A DNA stretch of 64,000 nt, from assembly GCF_003058265.1 (NCBI RefSeq), contig NZ_QBUK01000008.1:124001-188000 (forward strand), in the 5' to 3' direction. This document shows, in pieces, positions 24,930 through 34,145 of this stretch. The stretch is from Flagellimonas amoyensis. GTDB taxonomy: Bacteria > Bacteroidota > Bacteroidia > Flavobacteriales > Flavobacteriaceae. Position 1 is the first letter of the stretch. Each line of letters opens with the position of its first letter. The position numbers and the translations under genes were made by a program. Under the pieces are notes generated by a model. That model was not told the origin of the DNA and did no database searches. It worked only from the letters and a program-made list of their open reading frames with translations.

Positions 24930-25955
24930 ATGAAAATTCTTGTGACAGGCGCAGCAGGCTTTATTGGATACCATGTATCACAAAAACTACTGCAAAACCA
25001 ACATTACGTGGTTGGTTTGGACAATATCAATAGCTACTATGATGTGGATCTAAAATATGCCAGACTGGAACAATTGGGCATAAACAGGGAAAAGGCAGAA
25101 TCCTTTAATGTGCCGGTAAAAAGTGATTCCTCTGAAAAATTTCAATTTGTTCGCATGAATCTGGAAGACCGGGAACAGTTACCCAAACTTTTTGAAATTG
25201 AAAAGTTCGATGTTGTTTGCAACCTAGCTGCACAAGCCGGTGTGCGTTACAGCCTTGAAAACCCGGAAAGTTATGTTGACAGCAATATTGTTGGGTTTTT
25301 AAACATTCTGGAATGCTGTAGAAACAATGGAATAAAACATCTGGTTTACGCCAGTAGTTCCAGTGTTTATGGCTTGAACAAGAAAGTACCATTTGAGACC
25401 TCTGACCATGTGGACCACCCGATCAGCCTGTACGCTGCCTCGAAAAAAAGCAACGAGCTTATGGCCCACACCTACAGTCATTTATTTGGTTTTCAAACAA
25501 CAGGCCTCCGTTTTTTTACCGTTTATGGGCCATGGGGCCGTCCGGATATGGCCATGTTCCTTTTCACCAAGGCTATTTTGGACAATGAACCCATTAAAGT
25601 GTTCAATAATGGGAAGATGGAACGTGACTTTACTTATATAGATGATATTGTGACGGGGGTTGTGCGGATCATACAGAATGATCATACAGAAAGCTATGAC
25701 CCGGACAAAAAATATAAAGTCTATAATATAGGTAACAATGACTCAGTAAGGTTGATGGATTTCATTTCTGCCATTGAAAACAAGCTAAACATTACATCTC
25801 AAAAGAACATGTTGCCGATACAACCGGGTGATGTCGAAAAAACTTGGGCAGATGTCTCCTCACTCATAAACGATTACGGATATGCACCAAATACATCTAT
25901 TGAGGAAGGTGTAGGTAATTTCATTGATTGGTACAAGAGCTTCTATAACATATAA
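24930..25955 (+). CDS. NAD-dependent epimerase, probably UDP-glucuronate 4-epimerase
   Basis: 341 residues from the ATG at 24930; the frame is open upstream but that part lies over the promoter. Extended SDR: GAAGFIG (7-13) for NAD, SSSSVYG near 130, and the catalytic YAASKK (Tyr/Lys) near 158. The insertion SYYDVDLKYARLEQLG after the first beta-alpha unit is characteristic of the UDP-glucuronate 4-epimerase group (CapI/LpsL type) rather than GalE. It would turn UDP-GlcA into UDP-GalA. With the UDP-glucose dehydrogenase gene 266 bases downstream, it forms a uronic acid supply route for the EPS. Confidence 0.9.
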   Translation: MKILVTGAAGFIGYHVSQKLLQNQHYVVGLDNINSYYDVDLKYARLEQLGINREKAESFNVPVKSDSSEKFQFVRMNLEDREQLPKLFEIEKFDVVCNLAAQAGVRYSLENPESYVDSNIVGFLNILECCRNNGIKHLVYASSSSVYGLNKKVPFETSDHVDHPISLYAASKKSNELMAHTYSHLFGFQTTGLRFFTVYGPWGRPDMAMFLFTKAILDNEPIKVFNNGKMERDFTYIDDIVTGVVRIIQNDHTESYDPDKKYKVYNIGNNDSVRLMDFISAIENKLNITSQKNMLPIQPGDVEKTWADVSSLINDYGYAPNTSIEEGVGNFIDWYKSFYNI

Positions 25956-26025
25956 TGTTATAGTTATGGAAATACAATGCCCCTTTATCGAGTATAATGG
26001 AATCTTGTATTGTTTTTGATGAATA

Positions 26026-26184
26026 ATGAAAACCTTTTTGAAACTTTGCACGCCGAAAAAGACAATAAACACGACCATGATACATGTCTTTGACAATCGC
26101 TATGACTCTTTTGCCCCAAATGTCATCCAAACCGTCAGGTCTTTCAGGTTGGTTGTCGTTTATAGACAAGAATTTAATAAGTAA
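26026..26184 (+). CDS. Possible small ORF or gene remnant
   Basis: 52 codons starting ATG at 26026, with a second ATG at 26077, in the 266-base gap between the epimerase and UDP-glucose dehydrogenase. The translation after the second Met (MIHVFDNRYDSFAPNVIQ...) has a balanced composition unlike random AT-rich DNA, but no family was recognised and no promoter was found. It may be chance, a small unannotated protein, or the N-terminal remnant of a lost gene. Confidence 0.2.
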   Translation: MKTFLKLCTPKKTINTTMIHVFDNRYDSFAPNVIQTVRSFRLVVVYRQEFNK

Positions 26185-26221
26185 ACATTTTCAATAAACA
26201 CCAAAATCTAATAAATAGACG

Positions 26222-27565
26222 ATGAGATTAACCGTAATTGGAACAGGCTATGTTGGTTTAGTAAGTGGAACGTGTTTCGCAGAAATGGGAAATACCGTAA
26301 CATGCATAGATGTCGATTCCAAAAAGATTGAAAATTTAAAAAATGGGGTCATCCCAATCTACGAGCCCGGTTTGGAACCCATGGTACATCGAAATATCAA
26401 GAACAAAACCTTGTTTTTCAGTACCGATTTGGGAGAAAGCCTCAAAGCTTGCGACATTGCCTTCATTGCAGTTGGAACGCCCATGGGCGAAGATGGTTCT
26501 GCAGATCTAAAATATGTGCTACAAGTAGCCAAAGAAATTGGACAGAAGATGGTATCCCCACTCATTGTGGTAGATAAATCCACAGTTCCTGTAGGTACCG
26601 CCGAAAAAGTGCATGACACAATTGCCCACGAACTGGAAAAAAGAAAAGTTGATATCGAGTTCCATGTAGTCTCCAATCCAGAATTTTTGAAAGAAGGTGA
26701 TGCCATCAGTGATTTCATGAAGCCCGACAGAGTTGTGGTAGGGGCGGACAGTGATGCAGCGGCATCCAAAATGAGAAACCTTTATTCCCCTTTCTTTAGG
26801 AGCAGTATGGATAGGTTGATAACCATGGATGTGAAATCTGCAGAAATGACCAAATATGTTGCCAATGCCATGTTGGCCACAAAGATTTCGTTCATGAACG
26901 AAATTGCGAACATTTGTGAATTGGTAGGTGCCGATGTGAACAAGGTAAGAATAGGCATTGGATCTGATAGCAGGATTGGATACAGTTTCATCTATCCAGG
27001 AAGTGGATATGGCGGTTCTTGTTTTCCAAAAGATGTTAAGGCACTCAAAAGAACTGCTGAACAAAATGGGTATACGCCCCATCTGATCAAAGCCGTTGAA
27101 GATGTGAACGATGTTCAAAAATTGGTCATCGCAAAAAAAATAATAGCAAGGTTTGGGGAAAATCTATCCAACTACACCTTTGCCGTTTGGGGCCTAGCCT
27201 TTAAGCCAGGCACCGATGACATGAGGGAAGCACCTGCTATCTATATCATCAAAGAGCTGGTCAAACGTGGCGCAAAAATTAGGGCATATGACCCAAAGGC
27301 CATGGGTGAGGCCCAGCACTTCTACCTGAAAGATGTGGAGAACGTATCCTATCTTGATTCCAAATATGAAACAATCTCTGGAGCGGATGCAATGATTCTG
27401 TTGACTGAATGGAAAGAGTTCAGAACCCCGGATTTTGACGAACTGAAAAAGCAACTCAATAAACCTATCATATTTGATGGTCGGAACCAATATGATGAAA
27501 CTTCCCTTTCGCAAATGGGCATAGAGTACCATCAAATCGGAAAAGCAATCGCCCAAGTAAATTAA
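26222..27565 (+). CDS. UDP-glucose 6-dehydrogenase family protein
   Basis: 447 residues, usual length. N-terminal NAD domain MRLTVIGTGYVGLVSGTCFAE with GTGYVG, ECIDVD-like strand end (CIDVDSKKI), conserved YEPGLEP, VGTPMGEDGSADL, and SNPEFLKEGDAI. The catalytic cysteine lies in GYGGSCFPKDV (about residue 260). The C-terminal domain includes LAFKPGTDDMREAP and SGADAMILLTEWKEF. The two-step oxidation of UDP-glucose to UDP-glucuronate is the likely reaction; GDP-mannose dehydrogenase is related but less likely beside a UDP-glucuronate epimerase. A hairpin terminator follows. Confidence 0.94.
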   Translation: MRLTVIGTGYVGLVSGTCFAEMGNTVTCIDVDSKKIENLKNGVIPIYEPGLEPMVHRNIKNKTLFFSTDLGESLKACDIAFIAVGTPMGEDGSADLKYVLQVAKEIGQKMVSPLIVVDKSTVPVGTAEKVHDTIAHELEKRKVDIEFHVVSNPEFLKEGDAISDFMKPDRVVVGADSDAAASKMRNLYSPFFRSSMDRLITMDVKSAEMTKYVANAMLATKISFMNEIANICELVGADVNKVRIGIGSDSRIGYSFIYPGSGYGGSCFPKDVKALKRTAEQNGYTPHLIKAVEDVNDVQKLVIAKKIIARFGENLSNYTFAVWGLAFKPGTDDMREAPAIYIIKELVKRGAKIRAYDPKAMGEAQHFYLKDVENVSYLDSKYETISGADAMILLTEWKEFRTPDFDELKKQLNKPIIFDGRNQYDETSLSQMGIEYHQIGKAIAQVN

Positions 27566-27572
27566 AGCAATG

Positions 27573-27617
27573 GTCCCGCACTACTTCACAACGCTATATC
27601 ATGTTGTAGTGCGGGAC
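27573..27617 (+). terminator. Hairpin terminator after UDP-glucose dehydrogenase
   Basis: GTCCCGCACTAC (27573-27584) and GTAGTGCGGGAC (27606-27617) are perfect 12-base inverted repeats separated by 21 bases and followed by TATTTT. It begins 8 bases after the stop codon. The long loop and short T run make it weaker than the other terminators here. Confidence 0.65.
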
Positions 27618-27745
27618 TATTTTCCAATACCGATTTAGCCCCAATTGTTTTTCCCATTGGTACATAACATATGTATTATAGTATTTCAAGTTCAACAACG
27701 TTTGAAGGAACTGTCTAAAAATTCCTAGTGCCACAAAACAACTGT

Positions 27746-28864
27746 ATGGGAGGTAAACAAAAAATTGCATTTGTAATCGGTTCGCTCACTTCTGGTGGAG
27801 CCGAAAGAGTTGTGACCACACTTTCCCGATCGCTTTCCCATAACTATGATGTGACCATTTTCACCTTTCAAAAGGGAGAAACGGTATACAGGCTGGATGA
27901 CTCGGTAAAAGTAATCTCTTGCATGGATGAAATTCCACCCTCCAAAACGGTTTTGCATTCACTGATCTTGAACTATAAACTATACAGGAGATTGACATCT
28001 ATGTTAAAGTCCCATCAGATAGAACTTGTAATTGGTTTTATTACCATGGCCAATGTACTGACCATTCTTGCGGCAAAAACATTGAAGATCCCATGCATCG
28101 TTAGCGAGCGCAATAATCCATATACAGACGCAACGCCTAGGTTTTGGAAACTTTGCAGACGATTAACCTATCCATATGCAGGATTTCTTGTAGTCCAGAC
28201 AGAGCTTATAAAAGATTTTTATAAAGACCTGATAGACCCTCGGAAAATCGGGGTACTTCCCAATCCCATTTCACAAGACCTTACCAAGAACCGCAAAGAA
28301 AACCAACCAAAAGAGAATGTGGTTTTGAATGTTGGAAAGTTACATGACCAAAAAAACCAGGCATTCCTTATCAGGGCATTTCACACTTTGGACTTCAAGG
28401 ACTGGAAATTGATCATCATTGGAGAAGGTGAAAGACGAAAATCACTGGAAAACCTAATAGTTGAGCTCAAACTTGAGAGCAATGTGTTCCTGTTGGGAAG
28501 AAAGAATAACATACATGACTTTTACAATAGGTCCAAAATTTTTGCTTTTTCATCAAACTATGAAGGCTTCCCAAATGCTTTGATAGAAGCCATGCACTTT
28601 GGACTCCCTTGCATATCCACAGATTGTCCTACCGGACCATCCGAGTTGATCCATGATGGTGACAATGGGTTTCTGACACCGGTCGGTGATATGGAACAGT
28701 TCGGAAACAAATTGCAGGAACTTATGGACAACCCAGAATTGCGGGACAAGTTCTCTAAGAAAGCTATGGACACAACCTCTAAATTTGAGGTCCAGTATGT
28801 AACGGTAAAATGGGAAAAAGTAATTGAAAGTGTCCTTTTGCCGATTGAAAAAACAATTACTTAG
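27746..28864 (+). CDS. Glycosyltransferase family 4 protein
   Basis: 372 residues from ATG at 27746 (MGGKQKIAFVIGSLTSGGAERV); a GTG six codons upstream is possible. GT-B fold: N-terminal SGGAERV, typical of GT4 acceptor domains, and C-terminal donor domain with VLNVGKLHDQKN, LIIIGEGERR and the E-x7-E nucleotide-sugar motif around SSNYEGFPNALIEAMHFGLP. Cytoplasmic, adding one sugar to the lipid-linked repeat unit; donor and linkage unknown. First gene of a plus-strand run of eight genes to 37204 in which spacers are 20 bases or less and several genes overlap by 4 bases, so it probably marks the start of an operon. The next gene starts directly after its stop. Confidence 0.9.
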   Translation: MGGKQKIAFVIGSLTSGGAERVVTTLSRSLSHNYDVTIFTFQKGETVYRLDDSVKVISCMDEIPPSKTVLHSLILNYKLYRRLTSMLKSHQIELVIGFITMANVLTILAAKTLKIPCIVSERNNPYTDATPRFWKLCRRLTYPYAGFLVVQTELIKDFYKDLIDPRKIGVLPNPISQDLTKNRKENQPKENVVLNVGKLHDQKNQAFLIRAFHTLDFKDWKLIIIGEGERRKSLENLIVELKLESNVFLLGRKNNIHDFYNRSKIFAFSSNYEGFPNALIEAMHFGLPCISTDCPTGPSELIHDGDNGFLTPVGDMEQFGNKLQELMDNPELRDKFSKKAMDTTSKFEVQYVTVKWEKVIESVLLPIEKTIT

Positions 28865-30208
28865 ATGGGTATAAAGGCACTTTTTTCAAGATTAAAAGGC
28901 AAATTTAAAATCTCGGTTGTCCGCAATATAGTAATTGTTGGTTCAATAACCCTTTTTGTCAAATTGGCCGGCTTCTACAAAGAAACTTTTGTTGCCTCTA
29001 GTTTTGGTTTGTCGGAACTTCTGGATTCTTTTTATGTGGCCATTTTGATACCTTCCTTTATCCAGGCAGTTTTCATCAGTTCGGTAAAAAACATCTTCAT
29101 ACCCAATTACATTACAGAAATCAAAGTTGGCAAGACCGAGAACATCGGCGGTTTCCAGACCTTGGGCTTTCTTCTGATTTCTGCCATAGTCCTTGTCTTC
29201 ATGGGACTCACATACTTATTTGGTCATTTTTTTTTAGATATTGTTTTTCCTGGCCATACACCCTATTTTTATTCCATCACTAAATCACAGCTCTATATAA
29301 TGACCCCTTGCCTCCTTTTTTGGGGAGGGTCGTCACTTCTTAGCGCTCTTTTGGACATAGACACCAAATTCCTCTCGTCTGCTCTATATCCTATTTTCAC
29401 TGCGATATGTACCATTGTTTTTCTGGTGTTCTTCAAAGAAGCCATCGGCGAAATGGTCTTGGCCATCGGGACCTTGGTTGGAAGTCTCATCGGCTTTGTT
29501 TTTCTGTTGTGGGTGACCTTAAAACATAAACTCATTTTATTTGGCCCTCCCCTGATCAATGACAACACTAGAATGATGATCAAACAGCTTCCGCCAAAAA
29601 TCAGTTCTGGTTTTTTGACCGGCATGAACCAATTCATCGATCAGTTCTTTGCGGCACAATTGGTCGTGGGATCTATTTCCGCCATCAACTATGGGATAAA
29701 GATTCCGTCTTTTATACTTACCTTGTCCATGATAGCCACGGGGACCGTACTTCTTCCTTATTTTTCAAAAAAAATAAATGAGGATAGGCTACAGGCCTTC
29801 AAAGATCTTTTTAGGATTTTAAAAGTTGTTTTTCTTGCAGGACTGGTCGTAACATTGATTATTTTTATTTTTTCATATGATATTATCAAATTCCTATTTG
29901 AAAAGAACGAATTTACCAGTAAGGATACCTATACAGTTTCGTTGATACAGCAAATAATATTGGTGTATGTGCCGTTTTACTTGTGTGGGAATCTCTTGGG
30001 GAAGTTTCTTACCAGTATCAACAAAAACAGCTTCATGGCCTGGGTCTCTTTGTATAATTTGATAGCCAACATTGTTTTTAATATCATCTTCATGAAATTG
30101 TATGGTGTGTACGGGCTCGCAATAAGTACTTCCTTGGTCATCACTATAAGTAGTTTTATATATCTCTATTTTACCTATAAGCAATACAAAATCATAGGAA
30201 CAGAATGA
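28865..30208 (+). CDS. MurJ/MviN-family (MVF) flippase, putative Wzx function
   Basis: 447 residues with about 12 hydrophobic segments and no soluble domain. The N-terminal region VIVGSITLFVKLAGFYKETFVASSFGLSELLDSFYVA fits the MurJ/MviN lipid II flippase group of the MOP superfamily (conserved G-x-x-R/K-E and D-x-F/Y motifs). No other Wzx candidate is present in the locus, so it is the likely flippase for the undecaprenyl-linked repeat unit rather than the housekeeping lipid II flippase. It begins on the base after the upstream stop and overlaps the polymerase gene by 4 bases. Confidence 0.85.
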   Translation: MGIKALFSRLKGKFKISVVRNIVIVGSITLFVKLAGFYKETFVASSFGLSELLDSFYVAILIPSFIQAVFISSVKNIFIPNYITEIKVGKTENIGGFQTLGFLLISAIVLVFMGLTYLFGHFFLDIVFPGHTPYFYSITKSQLYIMTPCLLFWGGSSLLSALLDIDTKFLSSALYPIFTAICTIVFLVFFKEAIGEMVLAIGTLVGSLIGFVFLLWVTLKHKLILFGPPLINDNTRMMIKQLPPKISSGFLTGMNQFIDQFFAAQLVVGSISAINYGIKIPSFILTLSMIATGTVLLPYFSKKINEDRLQAFKDLFRILKVVFLAGLVVTLIIFIFSYDIIKFLFEKNEFTSKDTYTVSLIQQIILVYVPFYLCGNLLGKFLTSINKNSFMAWVSLYNLIANIVFNIIFMKLYGVYGLAISTSLVITISSFIYLYFTYKQYKIIGTE

Positions 30209-31314
30209 TGACCGCATTACGATATATCGTTCTCTATTTATTTGTAATGAATGTCTCCAGTGGAGCCTTAGTGTATCTAGGGGGGGCAATAGGTTCAATC
30301 ACAAGCTATCTGTCGTTCATCCTGTTGCTGGTCTATTACTTTTTTGTCAATAAAGGGAAAGCAAATTTGTGGATGATAGTTCTGGGGATTCTTTATTTTT
30401 CCATTTCTGGCTTACAGTATTATGAGGACACCGGGTACTTTTTAAATGTTACCATAAAGTATTTCATCATTATTCTTGGTGGTTATGAAGTCGTTAAAAG
30501 AACTTCCAATCGTGAATTCTTGGTGGTCCTATTATTGGGCGCAACGACGATATTCTTGCATGCTGCATTTTTGGGAGGAGGCTCTGCTGACTATGGTAGG
30601 TTCAGTGGCTTCTATATCAATCCCAATGCCGCTGGCTTTATCTGCATATCAGGTTATGCACTGGCCTATTCCATAGAGAACAAAAGGTTTCGCCTACTGG
30701 CCCAGATAATCTTTACGATCATGGGGCTGCTGACCCTGTCAAGAACTTTTATTGCACTTTGGATTTTGCTCAATTTGATTTCTTTAAAAATAAACATCAA
30801 GAACATCAGGATTTTTTTATACGGGTTCGGCCTTCTGTCCCTGCTATTGGTATTCAGTGAGTTCTTGCCTGTCGAGAATCCAAGAATAGAACAGCTCAAA
30901 GCACTTACGAGCAGCAATGAGGAAGTAACGGTCAGTGAGTTGAACGAAGATTCGCGAACGGATACATGGAGCAAATATTTCAACGACATTGGTGAGAAGC
31001 CTTTCTTTGGGAGTGGGTTCACCTCTTTCACTTCAAAATCCTTTCTTAGCGAGAAAGTAGGTATACACAATACTTTTTTACTGGTATTGGGGGAGGCTGG
31101 GTTCATCCCGTTCATTGTGATTGTCATCTTCTATGCAAGAATGCTGGTTTTGAGTTTACGCCTTTTCAACCATGCGCCAAACTTATTGATGCAATCCATC
31201 GGACTGTTTTTTTTCCTCATGGCATCCCATGTTTTTTTCACCCATGCCTTTATTTTGTTCATCTCCATGTGGATACAAAATCAAATAGAACAAAAAAAAC
31301 ACCTTTTGCAATGA
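30205..31314 (+). CDS. O-antigen/EPS polymerase (Wzy-like) membrane protein
   Basis: 369 residues, about ten membrane segments and one larger extracytoplasmic loop near residues 225-275 ([18 protein letters not shown]...). Wzy proteins are poorly conserved; the call rests on the topology, the Wzy_C-like segment ending in [24 protein letters not shown], where G-x-G-F/H and H-N-x-x-L are typical of ligase/polymerase proteins, and the position between flippase and glycosyltransferases. It overlaps the flippase gene by 4 bases (ATGA) and its own stop overlaps the next gene in the same way. Confidence 0.85.
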   Translation: MMTALRYIVLYLFVMNVSSGALVYLGGAIGSITSYLSFILLLVYYFFVNKGKANLWMIVLGILYFSISGLQYYEDTGYFLNVTIKYFIIILGGYEVVKRTSNREFLVVLLLGATTIFLHAAFLGGGSADYGRFSGFYINPNAAGFICISGYALAYSIENKRFRLLAQIIFTIMGLLTLSRTFIALWILLNLISLKINIKNIRIFLYGFGLLSLLLVFSEFLPVENPRIEQLKALTSSNEEVTVSELNEDSRTDTWSKYFNDIGEKPFFGSGFTSFTSKSFLSEKVGIHNTFLLVLGEAGFIPFIVIVIFYARMLVLSLRLFNHAPNLLMQSIGLFFFLMASHVFFTHAFILFISMWIQNQIEQKKHLLQ

Positions 31315-31856
31315 AAAAGTTATTCCAGAAACTAATGGCATATTACCATCGCCACTCTAAGAACAATGAGGACTATGCAAGGCATCTTGGAGTGGAAATC
31401 GGAAAGAACTGTAGAATTTATATCCGAGATTTCGGCTCCGAACCATGGCTGGTCAAAATTGGGGACAAAGTGACCGTGACACATGGGGTCAGGTTCATCA
31501 ATCATGATGGTTCCACTTGGTTGATCAGTGATCAAAAAGGGAGACGCCAACTCTTCAGAAGAATCAGCATTGGAAACAATGTCTTCATTGGGATGAACAG
31601 TATCATACTCCCTGGAGTGAAAATAGGGGACAACGTCATTATAGCAGCAGGAAGTGTAGTCACAAAATCAGTGCCATCAGGCCATATCATCGGGGGAAAT
31701 CCCGCAAAGATCATCATGGACTTTGAATCCTATAGAACAAGGGCATTGGAAACCTATGTAAGCAATCAAGAAATGGATTTTTCTAAAAGCTACAAAGAAC
31801 GTGTCCTAGAAATTCTTGACGAATCCTTTAAGCCTGATTTAAAGCCAAAACCTTAA
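31311..31856 (+). CDS. Acyltransferase of the left-handed beta-helix family
   Basis: 181 residues from ATG at 31311, overlapping the polymerase stop by 4 bases. Hexapeptide repeats are visible: [60 protein letters not shown] and the closing GNPAKII. HDG may include the catalytic histidine of O-acetyltransferases of the WbbJ/LacA group. Likely acetylates a sugar of the repeat unit using acetyl-CoA; other acyl donors cannot be excluded given the ACP gene later in the locus. Confidence 0.88.
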   Translation: MKKLFQKLMAYYHRHSKNNEDYARHLGVEIGKNCRIYIRDFGSEPWLVKIGDKVTVTHGVRFINHDGSTWLISDQKGRRQLFRRISIGNNVFIGMNSIILPGVKIGDNVIIAAGSVVTKSVPSGHIIGGNPAKIIMDFESYRTRALETYVSNQEMDFSKSYKERVLEILDESFKPDLKPKP

Positions 31857-31862
31857 ATTTGA

Positions 31863-32954
31863 ATGACAGTTAACACCAAAAAAAAGGTTTGTTTCGTCCT
31901 TCCGTCGTTGGGGGCCGGCGGAGCTGAAAGGGTTATTTCCTATGTGGCCCAGAATGTAGATGCTTCCAAGTTCGAGGCTGAACTCGTGATCATCGGTTTT
32001 GAAAAGGATTCCCAGTTCACCATTGAGGGAATTGACCTGCACTATTTGAACAAACCCAGGGTACTGGCCTCCGTGCCAAAACTATATGCCCATCTTAGGC
32101 AAAATCGACCTGATATCGTACTTAGTGCAATTGGCCACCTAAATACCATCATGGCCTTGCTTTCTCCCTTTTTCAGAAAAACAAAGTTTATTGGCAGGGA
32201 GGTCAATGTGCTCAGTGTTTTGAAAAATTATTCGCATACTCCTAAGAAAAGATGGATAAACTTCCCCAACTATATCAAACTATGTTATCCATTGTTGGAT
32301 AAAATCATATGTCAATCCAATGATATGGCCAATGATTTGATCAAAAATTTCAACATTGATCCTTTGAAAATACAGGTCATAAACAATCCGATCACTGGTG
32401 ATTTCAATTTAAAGAAGCCAGGTGATTTTTCTAAAGGGCATGTATTCAAGTTGATAACCGTAGGAAGACTGGCCAAACAAAAAGGGCACTTACGAATACT
32501 GGAGGCCTTGAAGTTGCTCGACCTTCCCTTCCACTATACGATCATAGGCAACGGTCACGAAAAGGACAGCATATTTGAGAAACTGGAGGAACTTGGCCTT
32601 TCACAACAGGTGACACACGTCCCTCATACCAATAAGGTGTCGGATTTTTTATGTGAAAGCGATCTTTTTGTTCAAGGCTCATATGTGGAAGGTTTTCCCA
32701 ATGCGCTTCTGGAGAGCTGTGCCGTTGGAACCCCAGTGGTCGCTTATAGGGCTTTGGGCGGAATTGACGAAATCATCGAAGATGGTGTAAACGGTTATAT
32801 TGCCGAAGACATCGAAGATTTTGCCCATAAGATAACCCTGGTGTTATCTTCGCTACAACAGTGGGCACCAAAGACTGTAAGCAAATCGGTCTATGAAAAG
32901 TATGGATCCACGGTGATTATGTCCAAATACAACAGTTTACTTGAAACTATTTAA
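31863..32954 (+). CDS. Glycosyltransferase family 4 protein
   Basis: 363 residues, GT-B fold. The acceptor domain begins FVLPSLGAGGAERVISYVAQ; the donor domain has FKLITVGRLAKQKGHLRILEA, YTIIGNGHEKD, and SYVEGFPNALLESCAVGTPVV with the E-x7-E pair. It belongs to the same GT4 group as the proteins encoded at 27746 and 32975 but is clearly distinct from them. Six bases separate it from the acyltransferase gene and 20 from the next GT gene, all in one operon. Sugar specificity is not readable. Confidence 0.9.
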   Translation: MTVNTKKKVCFVLPSLGAGGAERVISYVAQNVDASKFEAELVIIGFEKDSQFTIEGIDLHYLNKPRVLASVPKLYAHLRQNRPDIVLSAIGHLNTIMALLSPFFRKTKFIGREVNVLSVLKNYSHTPKKRWINFPNYIKLCYPLLDKIICQSNDMANDLIKNFNIDPLKIQVINNPITGDFNLKKPGDFSKGHVFKLITVGRLAKQKGHLRILEALKLLDLPFHYTIIGNGHEKDSIFEKLEELGLSQQVTHVPHTNKVSDFLCESDLFVQGSYVEGFPNALLESCAVGTPVVAYRALGGIDEIIEDGVNGYIAEDIEDFAHKITLVLSSLQQWAPKTVSKSVYEKYGSTVIMSKYNSLLETI

Positions 32955-32974
32955 CCCAGGTACTTCTTGATATA

Positions 32975-34129
32975 ATGAGATCCCAAAAAAGACTATCGAT
33001 TTTCATCAATAACCTGAGCCATGGTGGTGCCCAAAAAATCGCCTCTGTGTTGGCCAAGGAACTTTCACAAGAGTTCGAAATTTATCTCGTGCTCCTAACA
33101 AGTAACATTGTGTATGACATTCCCGACAACATCAAGATCGAGGTGCTCTCCAAAGGAAAAAAAAGGAATCTTCTGGATAAGTTAATGAGTGTTCATAGGT
33201 ACTATTCCTTTTGCAAGGAAAATAATATCGATGTTTCATTATCCTTATTGACACAACCCAACTACATCGCAGCATTGACAAAAGTCTTGGGGTCAAAGAC
33301 CAAGGTCGTACTCAGTGAGCACACATATCAATCCCTATGGAGGGCCAATGAAAGACAATATGCAAGGGTGAAAAAAATCATCATCCGATATTTGTACAAT
33401 AAGGCTGACAAGGTCATTACCGTATCCAACAAGATCAGATTGGACCTGATGGATAACTATGGTATCAAAAAGGAAAGACTTGTCACCATTTTCAATCCCT
33501 ATCCCATTAAGAAAATCAATGATCTATCCAAATCCGGGTTTGAAAACCTGACAAAATCCAAATCGTTCAATTTCATAACAGTAGGGACACTCTATCACGT
33601 TAAAAACCAAGAACTTTTACTGCGTTCCTTTGCCAAATTAAAGGAACGGGATGCGCATTTGACCATAGTCGGGGACGGAGAGCTCAGGGAACATCTGACC
33701 CAGTTGAGCCAGCAATTAGGCCTTGATGACAAGGTCAATTTTGTGGGCTTTACAGACAATCCCTTTAAATATTTGGGCGCTTCTGACGTTTTTGTCCTTA
33801 GCTCAAACAATGAAGGTCTGCCCAATGTAATCATTGAGGCTTTGGCCTGCGAGTGCCCTGTCATTTCAACGGATTGTATTTCTGGTCCCAGAGAAATTTT
33901 GGCCCCACAGACCCCTATAGATTTTCAATTGGAAAATTCAATTGAACATGCCGAGTTTGGGGTTCTTGTCCCAATCAAAAATGAGGTCCTGATGGCAAAG
34001 GCCATGGAAATGCTAATGGAAAACAAGGCCCTCTTTTTAAAATATAAAGAAATGGCTTTTGACAGAGCGTTGTACTTTGATTCTAAAAACTCCATAACGA
34101 GTTACATTAAAAATTTACATCTAAGCTAA
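32975..34129 (+). CDS. Glycosyltransferase family 4 protein
   Basis: 384 residues, GT-B fold: N-terminal FINNLSHGGAQKIASVLAKE, donor-domain start FNFITVGTLYHVKNQELLLRSF, LTIVGDGELREHL and SSNNEGLPNVIIEALACECPVI with the E-x7-E motif. The SGPREILAP segment after it is typical of N-acetylgalactosamine or related HexNAc transferases of GT4 but is not decisive. It is the third of four GT4 genes in the operon and is followed after 16 bases by the AsnB-like gene. Confidence 0.9.
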   Translation: MRSQKRLSIFINNLSHGGAQKIASVLAKELSQEFEIYLVLLTSNIVYDIPDNIKIEVLSKGKKRNLLDKLMSVHRYYSFCKENNIDVSLSLLTQPNYIAALTKVLGSKTKVVLSEHTYQSLWRANERQYARVKKIIIRYLYNKADKVITVSNKIRLDLMDNYGIKKERLVTIFNPYPIKKINDLSKSGFENLTKSKSFNFITVGTLYHVKNQELLLRSFAKLKERDAHLTIVGDGELREHLTQLSQQLGLDDKVNFVGFTDNPFKYLGASDVFVLSSNNEGLPNVIIEALACECPVISTDCISGPREILAPQTPIDFQLENSIEHAEFGVLVPIKNEVLMAKAMEMLMENKALFLKYKEMAFDRALYFDSKNSITSYIKNLHLS

Positions 34130-34145
34130 AAACACCAACATACCT

